Part shown: piece by piece, positions 1-4,882 of the stretch
Numbering within the stretch: the stretch's first letter is position 1
Layout of the letters: each line of letters begins with the position of its first letter
NCBI GenBank assembly: GCA_029287815.1
Contig: JARFQK010000053.1
Span: forward strand, 1-5,921
Reading direction: 5' to 3'
DNA length: 5,921 nt
Source of the DNA: Gammaproteobacteria bacterium
GTDB taxonomy: Bacteria > Pseudomonadota > Gammaproteobacteria > SZUA-229
Position numbers and translations under genes: made by a program
Notes under the pieces: model-generated
What the model saw: the letters and a program-made list of their open reading frames with translations, nothing else
Told to the model about the DNA's origin: nothing
Database searches by the model: none

Positions 1-206
1 TCATGTTCATGACGAAACTCAGCCGCGGTTTCTCGGCGGGCGATCTTGCTGTCGACATTGAAAGGCGGATGGCGTGACGGTGGCACCACGTGCAGAAGCC
101 AGACCTTGCTCGACAAAGCGTCCGCAAGTTCGATGGTTTTCGTGATCAAAGCTGATTCGATGCTTGTGGTTTCACAGCTGTCGATTGCAACGAGGATATT
201 TTTCAA
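1..206 (-). CDS. Universal stress protein (UspA family), N-terminal part, cut by window edge
   Basis: The minus strand from 206 down to the left edge is open for 68 codons. It begins (L/M)KNILVAIDSCETTS, the first beta strand of the UspA fold with its conserved Asp. The stretch KVWLLHVVPP is the second beta strand, followed by FNVDSKIARRETAAEFRHEH, a loop and helix typical of Usp proteins in proteobacteria. The C-terminal ATP-binding glycine motif lies outside the window, so nucleotide binding cannot be judged. The start is a TTG at 206, with AGGAAA 9 nt upstream on the same strand; no ATG lies in frame nearby. Usp proteins are cytosolic stress proteins, often nucleotide-binding. A candidate extended -10 promoter lies about 40 nt upstream. 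The family is clear; the exact start is inferred from the family's usual N-terminus and the Shine-Dalgarno match. Confidence 0.85.
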   Translation of the reverse strand, partial: MKNILVAIDSCETTSIESALITKTIELADALSSKVWLLHVVPPSRHPPFNVDSKIARRETAAEFRHEH

Positions 207-247
207 GAGCCGATGTTTCCTGACTAGATTACCGGTGCGGTGGAGAG

Positions 248-256
248 AGTATATCA
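248..256 (-). promoter_or_regulatory. Candidate extended -10 promoter for the Usp gene
   Basis: The minus strand reads TGATATACT, which fits the extended -10 pattern TGnTATAAT with one mismatch. It sits about 42 nt upstream of the TTG start and would give a leader of roughly 35 nt. I see no good -35 box, which extended -10 promoters can lack. This is sequence matching only. Confidence 0.35.
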
Positions 257-416
257 CTCATTCGAAGGAGATTATCGGCTTCACAGTGCAGCTAAAAATT
301 CTGGAATCTTGCGATACTGACAGAGATTATCGCGCCGCGTAATGACGCAGGTGAAACTGGGTCCGAGGCATCAATCGGCGAGCGCAGCGAAGCATGAAGT
401 GCTCCTGGAGCGGCCT

Positions 417-437
417 TAACCCGCATTTCTCACCAGG
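417..437. repeat. Left terminal inverted repeat
   Basis: This is the left arm of the inverted-repeat pair. Its outer end is TTAA/TAACCCGC and its inner end is CACCAGG. It pairs with 642-662 at 20 of 21 positions. Confidence 0.65.
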
Positions 438-540
438 CGGCGTCTCTTACTGACAATGCATTGGCCCGATTGAGAAAGTTCGGATGATCGCAAATACAAT
501 GTGTTCTTCAAGCATGCCTATCACGGTTCAGGCTGGTCTT

Positions 541-619
541 CGTGTCCGTAAGCTTGCTCTTCACTCAAACCGTAGCTATTGCTACGCTTTTCGCTCCAGA
601 GCGGCGCTTACGAACACAA
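541..619. repeat. Long imperfect palindrome inside the TIR element
   Basis: Nested inverted repeats share nearly one centre, near position 579. The core is CGTAGC-TATT-GCTACG (571-586). GCTCT (556-560) pairs with AGAGC (598-602), and CGTAAGC (547-553) pairs with GCTTACG (606-612). The pairing continues outward with mismatches as CGTGTC against GAACACA. Transcribed from either strand this would fold into one long interrupted hairpin. No T-run follows, so it is not a typical intrinsic terminator. Confidence 0.6.
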
Positions 620-641
620 ATCCTGCGCCTGCTCCCGTGAT

Positions 642-662
642 CCTGGTGAGAAATGCGGGCTA
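642..662. repeat. Right terminal inverted repeat
   Basis: This is the right arm of the inverted-repeat pair. It starts CCTGGTGAG at the inner side and ends GCGGGCTA at the outer side. It pairs with 417-437. Confidence 0.65.
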
Positions 663-962
663 GTGGCTGAGCCTGAACCTGTCACCCTGCACGGCCCGAC
701 GCTAGACTCCGAGAGCGGGATACACTATCTTGTTTATGTGAACTTCAAGGGCTGCCCCCGTCAGGATGCGGCGCATGCAGACCAGCCGCTGATCAGCATG
801 ATTGGACTGATGTGGACTATTTGCGGTCAGCGCTAAAACAGCCCAATCATACTGGATAGTCTTTGCTCTGAACTCCCGAATATTCTGTCTTTCTTCAACT
901 GAAACCAAAAGTCAGAAGCAAATCCGTCCCTGTGTGCGCATACTCTGTTCCTGGTTCTTCCA

Positions 963-1307
963 TCAAGATAAATTGATTATCAACAATGATAAACCGACCA
1001 GGCCCATGATGGCGTGGACCGTGACCGCACCCATTGACGGCGGCCTGCTCTCTTCATGCAAAGCAAAGACGATGCCGCCACCGACTATTGCGAAGAACAG
1101 AAAAAGTGCGGCAACATTATTGAGCTTGTCCGTCGGGTCGGAGAATATTTCTAAGAACAAGACGATGGTACCAGTTAGCGCCAGGCTTGCGTGCGTGAGC
1201 GCAAGAGCGCGCGAGCACTTACGGTGGCGAAGACCGAGCAAGACCAGATAAGCGCCGACCGCTACTGCTGAAAGGACGAGGAGAACTGTGAGGATTAACA
1301 GATTCAT
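963..1307 (-). CDS. Conserved small membrane protein, four predicted helices
   Basis: A 114-aa protein that is almost entirely hydrophobic. Predicted membrane segments are about residues 3-25, 33-54, 63-83 and 93-113, joined by short polar loops: RHRKCSR after helix 1, SDPTDKLNN after helix 2 and HEESRPPS after helix 3. By the positive-inside rule the first loop is cytoplasmic. Histidines lie within the membrane in helix 2 (H39, in LTHASLALTG) and helix 4 (H98, in VTVHAIMGLVG). Paired helix histidines can carry haem or metal in other small membrane proteins, but that is inference here. I do not recognise a named family. The ATG at 1307 has no strong Shine-Dalgarno site, and no better start is in frame. 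It stands alone, with long spacers on both sides. Confidence 0.72.
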   Translation of the reverse strand: MNLLILTVLLVLSAVAVGAYLVLLGLRHRKCSRALALTHASLALTGTIVLFLEIFSDPTDKLNNVAALFLFFAIVGGGIVFALHEESRPPSMGAVTVHAIMGLVGLSLLIINLS

Positions 1308-1581
1308 CGATGTAGTAAAAACAGGTTGTAGTGAGCCGCAGAGTTCGTTGGGGGCAGATTAATGATTCCGCTTCCTTGTGTCACAGATGCATGGCTTCAT
1401 GCTTATACCGCACACTCCACGGTGCCAAGTCCCTATGGCCCCTCTGCGGCTCATCGACGTATTGCCGCCATCAGCGTTAACCCCATTCACCATGCGCTCG
1501 GCTCATCCATCACGTCTGCCGCAACCGCAGACCCAAATGGCGGGCATTTGGCAGTGGGATGACGTTCGCCGGCTCCGCCTT

Positions 1582-1781
1582 TTAGCTCCACCGAGTGTCA
1601 GCGAATAACGAAACGACCATCTATACCCGCTCGGGGTTCAAATCTACGTAACGCTGGCACAGGGCCACATGATCGCCGATATTAACATCGGGGGTCCACT
1701 CAATGGTTCGAATGGGTGCCGAATATTTCCCATCCAGCCCTAATGCCGTTTTCTTAAGACATATTCAATCGGCGCTTTCAC
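1582..1781 (-). pseudogene. Remnant of a REP-associated tyrosine transposase (RAYT, IS200/IS605-like)
   Basis: The minus strand from 1764 to 1621 encodes a fragment with LGLDGKYSAPIRT and then ALCQRYVDLNPERV, followed by a TAG at 1621. Past that stop, in the same frame, it continues MVVSLFADTRWS to a TAA at 1582. This order matches the C-terminal half of RAYT transposases, which read roughly 'G-LW-GRY-S---, L-C-RYIELNPVRA-MV, -AD-RWSSY'. Just upstream, VKAPIEYVLRKRH (1781-1743) sits in the neighbouring frame, as if one frameshift separates it. The fragment has no start codon in frame, no HUH histidine motif, one internal stop and one shift. It is therefore a pseudogene. The match is from memory of the family, not a search. 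Confidence 0.5.
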
Positions 1782-1794
1782 TACCAGTTACCAT

Positions 1795-1811
1795 GCAGGA
1801 ATTTTTCCTGC
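1795..1811. repeat. Perfect 7-bp-stem hairpin
   Basis: GCAGGAA and TTCCTGC flank a TTT loop. The hairpin lies just upstream of the RAYT remnant on its coding strand. No T-run follows it on either strand, so a terminator role is unlikely. Confidence 0.5.
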
Positions 1812-1822
1812 AGAAATATTAC

Positions 1823-1847
1823 CGCACGAAGTGCGCCCCGATGGGGC
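1823..1847. repeat. Two abutting GC-rich mini-hairpins
   Basis: CGCAC-GAA-GTGCG (1823-1835) and GCCCC-GAT-GGGGC (1835-1847) share one base and form two back-to-back five-pair stems with three-base loops. Paired short hairpins beside a RAYT gene recall REP/BIME sequences, which RAYT proteins mobilise. The GTAG or GGAG tetranucleotide typical of REPs is not clearly placed, so the REP label is only a suggestion. Confidence 0.45.
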
Positions 1848-1895
1848 AAGTTATACGGAGGTAACCTGTCATCTTATTGGTCCCGAGCCTGACCA

Positions 1896-1930
1896 AGATT
1901 GCCACGTCGCTGTCGCTCCTCGCAATGACG
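1896..1930 (-). repeat. Dispersed repeat half-unit (GTCATTGCGAGG type)
   Basis: On the minus strand this begins CGTCATTGCGAGGAGCGACA and ends GGCAATCT. It matches the short intergenic repeat found in many bacterial genomes. The second arm of the same family occurs at 3745-3769. Only one arm is clear here; the bases before 1896 do not form a convincing partner. Confidence 0.65.
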
Positions 1931-2013
1931 TTACTCTGATCAGGTTATCCTGAAATAAGTGCCATTACCATCTGACCCAAAATATTCCCGAACAGTAGCC
2001 TTGTCTCGTTTCA

Positions 2014-2062
2014 GATCATCGTGTAGCTGACTGCGGTACCTACAGCACAGCTACACGTGATC
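2014..2062. terminator. Strong hairpin 17 nt past the 2079-2489 gene, possible terminator
   Basis: GATCATCGTGTAGCTG (2014-2029) pairs with CAGCTACACGTGATC (2048-2062), giving 15 pairs with one bulged T. The loop can pair further around GGTACC. It sits just past the stop codon of the minus-strand gene ending at 2079, where a terminator would be expected. On the minus strand it is followed by TGAAACGAG rather than a T-run, so it is not a standard intrinsic terminator. It may instead protect the 3' end of the transcript, or be a mobile repeat. Confidence 0.4.
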
Positions 2063-2078
2063 ATGTGAGCACATAACA

Positions 2079-2489
2079 TCATGCGGCTTGATCGAGGCGG
2101 CTCTCGGGTACACCCTGCCAGAGCATCTCGTAGCCGACCTCGTATGTCTCTTCGCACTTGTCGAGCAAGGCGGCAAACTTCTCCTTGAAAACTCTGTCGG
2201 CATGTGACTTCTCGTGCTGCGCGAAAGATTTCCAGTATGTCAGGATTGCGACATGGTCGTCCTGGTTTTCCGTTTCTCCTGCAACGGAACCCTGGTCCGA
2301 GATGAAACCACTGAACTTGAAAACCTGGCCAGCGACAAATCCGCCTTGATCGTCACCATAGCTTTCCTTGACGACATTGCACATTTCTCCGAGTTCCATC
2401 TCGATATCATCCGGCGTAACGCCTTGTTTCAGCTTAACGACATTGAACAACATAACTCCACCAAAGGGAATGTTAATCGGGTGATACAT
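2079..2489 (-). CDS. Probable dimeric alpha/beta-barrel (ABM-like) protein, function unknown
   Basis: A 136-aa soluble protein. Residues 13-22 (MLFNVVKLKQ) look like an edge beta strand. Residues 79-104 (HVAILTYWKSFAQHEKSHADR and the following FKEKF) match the strand-then-helix pattern of ABM-like ferredoxin folds, where a 'Y/W-S---H--S-H---F' motif lines the cavity; here W86, H92, H96 and F101. Residues 41-75 form an acidic, glycine-rich insertion. Members of this fold include monooxygenases and stress-response proteins, so no reaction can be assigned. The ATG at 2489 is chosen because GGAGG lies 5 nt upstream; a second ATG at residue 13 has GGAG only 2 nt away. It is transcribed alone, with a promoter candidate upstream and a hairpin just past the stop. 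The gene is secure, the fold is moderate. Confidence 0.8.
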   Translation of the reverse strand: MYHPINIPFGGVMLFNVVKLKQGVTPDDIEMELGEMCNVVKESYGDDQGGFVAGQVFKFSGFISDQGSVAGETENQDDHVAILTYWKSFAQHEKSHADRVFKEKFAALLDKCEETYEVGYEMLWQGVPESRLDQAA

Positions 2490-2521
2490 AACAACCTCCA
2501 GTCAGTCAATCATTGTTATCT

Positions 2522-2549
2522 AAGATATGGCCAGATATTGTTAGTTCAA
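2522..2549 (-). promoter_or_regulatory. Candidate sigma-70 promoter for the ABM-like gene
   Basis: On the minus strand TTGAAC (2549-2544) and TATCTT (2527-2522) are separated by 16 nt. This would start transcription near 2515, about 25 nt before the ATG, with the GGAGG site inside the leader. The -35 is a fair match and the -10 is weak. Confidence 0.4.
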
Positions 2550-2555
2550 TATGCA

Positions 2556-2569
2556 TTGATGTAGCTCAA
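2556..2569. promoter_or_regulatory. FNR/CRP-like dyad upstream of the ABM-like gene
   Basis: TTGAT-GTAG-CTCAA matches the FNR consensus TTGAT-N4-ATCAA at nine of ten defined positions. It lies just upstream of the promoter candidate, centred about 47 bp from the predicted start of transcription. That is somewhat further than the usual activator position of about 41.5. It hints at oxygen-linked control of the gene but could be chance. Confidence 0.25.
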
Positions 2570-2775
2570 AGGTGATACGACTGAATGTAAAGACCATGTT
2601 GTCGACATGTATATTGGCAGTAATCCACCACGCTCATGTTGACGCGCGTATGATCTGAAACCCGGTCAAGAATCCATGGCGTGTCTGTAACGATATGAAC
2701 CTAACACACCTCCATTCCATCCAGCCCCGGATTGCCCGGATGCGTTGCGTTTGCCACCAGCACCATGCGGGTATG

Positions 2776-3606
2776 TCAATCGGCTTGGCGCTGTGGCGAC
2801 TTATTGAAGAACGCGGCCGCATTGTCATAAGCGAGGCGCGAGGCGATCTCATCTGGGAGCAGTGCAAGCCACCCACGTATGCGTTCAACGGCGCTGTCGA
2901 AACCGTGCCAGCGTGAGAGACTGTAGGTATCCACGCCGATCATGACCCGGTCCGGGTAAGTCAAAAAAAGCTCGTACCAGTCGTCGGAAATCTCACCGTT
3001 CGTAGCGATACGATCGTCACGCACCGACACGTCGATGTGCAATGCCGGATAGCGCCGCAGGTAGTCTGCGATGAGGTCCGGATAAGGGAAGGTACCAGCA
3101 TGCGCCCAGAGCGACGGGTGGTTCGGCGCGATCTCGTAGAGTGTATCGATGACAGCGGGATCGGCGTGCAGTACGAGCGGCAAATCATACCGAACAGCGA
3201 TGTCGATCAGGCTCCGGAATACAGCGCTGTGGCGGTCTTCGGCAAACAGATGCAGTTCCCCGATTCCGTGCCACACCCCCTTCTTCAGTTCGGCCTCGAT
3301 ACGTTCGACCACGCGCGCGTCGCGCACCCAGCGTATCTTGTCCTCAGGGTTGCGGTGTACGCTCAGCAACGGCACGATGCGATCGGGCGCCTGTTGGTAA
3401 AGGCGCGTTGCGAGATGCGCTGGAGTACTGGTTACCACGGCGCATAAGACATCGTTATCAGTCAATTTCTGGATGATTTGCTGCGGCCCGTACCGGGCGG
3501 CATGAGCCTCGTTGTAGTGCAGGTGCGCATCAAACAACGCTTCGGCTGACAGCCGGGGTGAGCATAACAGTACAATCAGACTGAAAGCGATAGTATTTCG
3601 GATCAC
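2776..3606 (-). CDS. Secreted amidohydrolase (TIM-barrel metal-dependent hydrolase)
   Basis: An Amidohydrolase_2/COG2159-type TIM barrel. Numbering from the upstream ATG at 3633, it shows DAHLHYNE with the HxH metal pair (H37, H39), GIGELHLF (E126, H128), LVLHAD (H156), SLWAHAG (H178) and GVDTYS (D235). This is the usual set of metal and catalytic positions. The frame gives 285 aa from that ATG, but I prefer the GTG at 3606. AAAGGA lies 11 nt upstream of it, and the product then opens MIRNTIAFSLIVLLCSPRLSA, a compact signal peptide with likely cleavage after LSA. The mature enzyme would be periplasmic. The ATG at 3633 has a poor Shine-Dalgarno site and lies beside repeat-like sequence. The substrate is unknown. 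It has no operon partner: its stop is about 290 bp from the next gene, and the neighbour upstream is divergent. Confidence 0.85.
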   Translation of the reverse strand: MIRNTIAFSLIVLLCSPRLSAEALFDAHLHYNEAHAARYGPQQIIQKLTDNDVLCAVVTSTPAHLATRLYQQAPDRIVPLLSVHRNPEDKIRWVRDARVVERIEAELKKGVWHGIGELHLFAEDRHSAVFRSLIDIAVRYDLPLVLHADPAVIDTLYEIAPNHPSLWAHAGTFPYPDLIADYLRRYPALHIDVSVRDDRIATNGEISDDWYELFLTYPDRVMIGVDTYSLSRWHGFDSAVERIRGWLALLPDEIASRLAYDNAAAFFNKSPQRQAD

Positions 3607-3689
3607 GGCAAAAATAATCCTTTCATACGGCATTAATGTTACTCTGACCTGAATGGCACTTACTTGAGCACTAACGACAGCAGTACAGC

Positions 3690-3769
3690 GTCATCGCGAG
3701 CGGTAGCGCGGCGATCTTTTGCATCTTTGCCCCACCCAATATAGAGATTGCTTCGTTCCTCGCAATGAC
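3690..3769. repeat. Small inverted-repeat element (GTCATTGCGAG...AGATTGC family)
   Basis: The left arm at 3690-3717 reads GTCATCGCGAGCGGTAGCGC and on to GATCT. The right arm at 3745-3769 reads AGATTGCTTCGTTCC then CTCGCAATGAC. The arms are imperfect inverted copies separated by 27 bp. This arrangement is a known kind of short palindromic intergenic repeat in many bacteria. A related single arm lies at 1896-1930. It has no coding capacity of its own. Confidence 0.7.
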
Positions 3770-3846
3770 GGCAGCGTTCGTATGATGCCTATGAAAGTGC
3801 AATTCTACCTTGACCCCAAACATTCCTCTAAAATTGGCCAAGGCTT

Positions 3847-3852
3847 TATAAT
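3847..3852 (+). promoter_or_regulatory. Candidate -10 box for the DUF2189 gene
   Basis: A perfect TATAAT lies 83 nt upstream of the ATG at 3936. The bases 17 nt further upstream (TTCCTC, 3824-3829) are a poor -35. The GCCGCC/GGCGGC inverted repeat would lie in the leader. Confidence 0.3.
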
Positions 3853-3935
3853 ACCCTAGGCCGCCTGGTGTGATGGCGGCTTGAACAATCCTATTCAATT
3901 TTATCTACTTTCGCGTTTTACGCAGGCCATTATGC

Positions 3936-4730
3936 ATGAGTGTCGAGCAGCCGAATGCACAGGAATCCAATGAAAAACCGCTACCCTTCGTGGCGAAATC
4001 TCGAACACTGCGAATATCAGCGCCCATAGGCTGGTTACGACAGGGCATGGACGATATAAAAAAGGCACCTGCCTTATCACTGACCTATGGCGTCATGATG
4101 ACTTTGTTGAGCGTGTTGATAGCATTCAGTTCTTGGAAATACGGCGCACTGGGTTTATACCTGGGCATGGCTTCTGGGTTCCTGTTGATTGGCCCGGTAC
4201 TAGCGATCGGTCTTTATTCGCTCAGTTGTCAGCTTGAACAGGGAAGACGGCCGGTTTTCAGATATTGCATCCGTGAAGGCGGTAGTCACATAAGAGACAT
4301 GTTGATTTTTTCCTTCATTCTGCTGATCGTATTCCTGATATGGGCACGCGCCGCCACCGCTGTGCACATCTTTTTCCCGGAAAATGCCGAACACAGCCTG
4401 GCTGACCTGGCCCTCTTCCTCGGCATAGGCTCTGTCATTGGCGCTATATTCTCGATCGTCGTGTTTACGGCCAGCGCCTTTTCACTGCCGATGCTGATGG
4501 ACCGTAAGACCGATGCGATAACAGCGGTAATCACCAGCATCAATGCCGTATTGCGCAACAAACTGACTATGCTTGTCTGGGCGATCATTATCGTGTCGCT
4601 TGTCGCTATTGGATTTCTGACACTTTTTCTTGGCTTTATCGTCCTGCTGCCGCTTATTGGCCATGCAACATGGCATGCTTACCGCGAAACGATTGATGCC
4701 AGTGAATGGCCTGAGAACAAGAAGTATTAG
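3936..4730 (+). CDS. DUF2189 family integral membrane protein
   Basis: A 264-aa protein of the DUF2189/COG5473 family of predicted inner-membrane proteins. A polar N-terminal tail (1-30) is followed by an amphipathic stretch, IGWLRQGMDDIKKAPALSLTYG (31-52), typical of the family. Hydrophobic segments lie at about 52-66, 71-96, 121-145, 157-184 and 209-241; the last is long enough to be two helices. Family-like motifs are SLPMLMDRKTDA (183-194), on the cytoplasmic side, and LLPLIGHATWHAYRE (237-251) near the end. The cellular role of the family is not known to me. The ATG at 3936 has AGG 9 nt upstream; an ATG at 3932 is out of frame. It is transcribed alone, divergent from the amidohydrolase and convergent with the GFA gene. 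Confidence 0.88.
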   Translation: MSVEQPNAQESNEKPLPFVAKSRTLRISAPIGWLRQGMDDIKKAPALSLTYGVMMTLLSVLIAFSSWKYGALGLYLGMASGFLLIGPVLAIGLYSLSCQLEQGRRPVFRYCIREGGSHIRDMLIFSFILLIVFLIWARAATAVHIFFPENAEHSLADLALFLGIGSVIGAIFSIVVFTASAFSLPMLMDRKTDAITAVITSINAVLRNKLTMLVWAIIIVSLVAIGFLTLFLGFIVLLPLIGHATWHAYRETIDASEWPENKKY

Positions 4731-4740
4731 CCCATTGCTA

Positions 4741-4821
4741 GTCATGCCCATGCCTGAACATGACAGCGTCGGGTCGGCGTAAGTACCCGTAGCTATTTGA
4801 TGGTAGCTGGGGAACCGGCTA
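4741..4821. other. Convergent intergenic region with weak hairpins, no clear terminator
   Basis: Between the convergent DUF2189 and GFA genes I expected a two-way terminator. I see GTCATG/CATGAC (4741-4764) around a 12-nt loop, and TAGCTGG-GGAA-CCGGCTA (4804-4821), a seven-pair stem with one wobble and a GNRA-type loop. Neither is followed by a T-run on either strand. Termination here may be Rho-dependent. Confidence 0.3.
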
Positions 4822-4882
4822 TTGACAGTCCGAGTTGATTTGCCTTGTTAGGAACTACATCTGTTTTCAGCAAACGAGCCTC

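Larger units (their letters stand above)
417..662. mobile_element. MITE-like element with 21-nt terminal inverted repeats
   Basis: The right end (642-662) reads CCTGGTGAGAAATGCGGG followed by CTA. The reverse complement of the left end (417-437) is the same except TTA for CTA at the tip, so 20 of 21 positions match. The outermost bases are TA on both sides, compatible with insertion at a TA-containing target, though TA is too short to prove a duplication. The 246-bp span has no transposase frame, so it would be non-autonomous or an internally deleted insertion sequence. A palindrome of about 80 bp lies inside. The GTGAGAAATGCGGG motif resembles the ends of known transposon families, but I cannot name the family without an ISfinder search. 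Confidence 0.6.
207..962. other. Gene-free spacer of about 750 bp carrying an inverted-repeat element
   Basis: No open frame here looks like a real protein. The longest frames (46-342 plus, 579-836 plus, 702-908 minus) have no recognisable family features or Shine-Dalgarno site, and the first lies antisense to the Usp gene. What the stretch does hold is the Usp promoter candidate, a 246-bp element with terminal inverted repeats (417-662) and a long palindrome inside that element. Positions 664-962 show nothing I can assign. The region looks like decayed mobile DNA between two genes. Confidence 0.6.
1308..2078. other. Gene-free spacer of about 770 bp with decayed mobile DNA
   Basis: No intact gene is supported. 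The overlapping plus frames at 1362-1562 and 1378-1608 have no family signature and no clear ribosome binding site. From left to right I see: nothing assignable in 1308-1580; a RAYT transposase remnant on the minus strand (1582-1781); three small hairpins (1795-1847); a dispersed-repeat half-unit (1896-1930) followed by motifs shared with the 3640-3665 region; and a strong hairpin (2014-2062) next to the end of the following minus-strand gene. Confidence 0.6.
3634..3935. other. Divergent intergenic region with repeat element and promoter candidate
   Basis: The 302 bp between the divergent amidohydrolase and DUF2189 genes hold a sequence at 3637-3665 sharing motifs with the 1931-1970 region, an 80-bp inverted-repeat element (3690-3769) and a TATAAT box (3847-3852). 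There is also a GC-rich inverted repeat, GCCGCC/GGCGGC, within about 3860-3883. A 75-aa minus frame (3671-3898) runs through the repeat and contains the VIARNEAIS string that this repeat family produces when translated, so I do not call it a gene. Confidence 0.6.

Noticed and set aside
46..342. 98-aa plus-strand frame at the left edge
   Set aside because: It is largely antisense to the Usp coding region, whose protein sequence is clear on the minus strand.
579..836. 85-aa plus frame and overlapping 68-aa minus frame (702-908)
   Set aside because: Neither has a recognisable motif or ribosome binding site; the plus frame crosses the element's terminal repeat.
1362..1608. Two overlapping plus-strand frames of 66 and 76 aa
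   Set aside because: Their composition is low in family features, no Shine-Dalgarno site is seen, and the region adjoins decayed mobile DNA.
2566..2766. Small minus-strand frames past the amidohydrolase stop (2701-2766, MVLVANATHPGNPGLDGMEVC in two parts, and 2566-2637, a 23-aa Cys-containing peptide)
   Set aside because: They are in frame with the amidohydrolase past its stop but have no ribosome binding site or family match; a peptide precursor was considered but nothing supports it.
3671..3898. 75-aa minus-strand frame between the divergent genes
   Set aside because: It runs through the inverted-repeat element and contains VIARNEAIS, the usual translation of that repeat family; it has no independent protein signature.
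4822..4850. Perfect TTGACA on the plus strand
   Set aside because: The hexamer 17 nt downstream (TTGTTA) is a poor -10, and it would read antisense into the GFA gene with no gene ahead of it.
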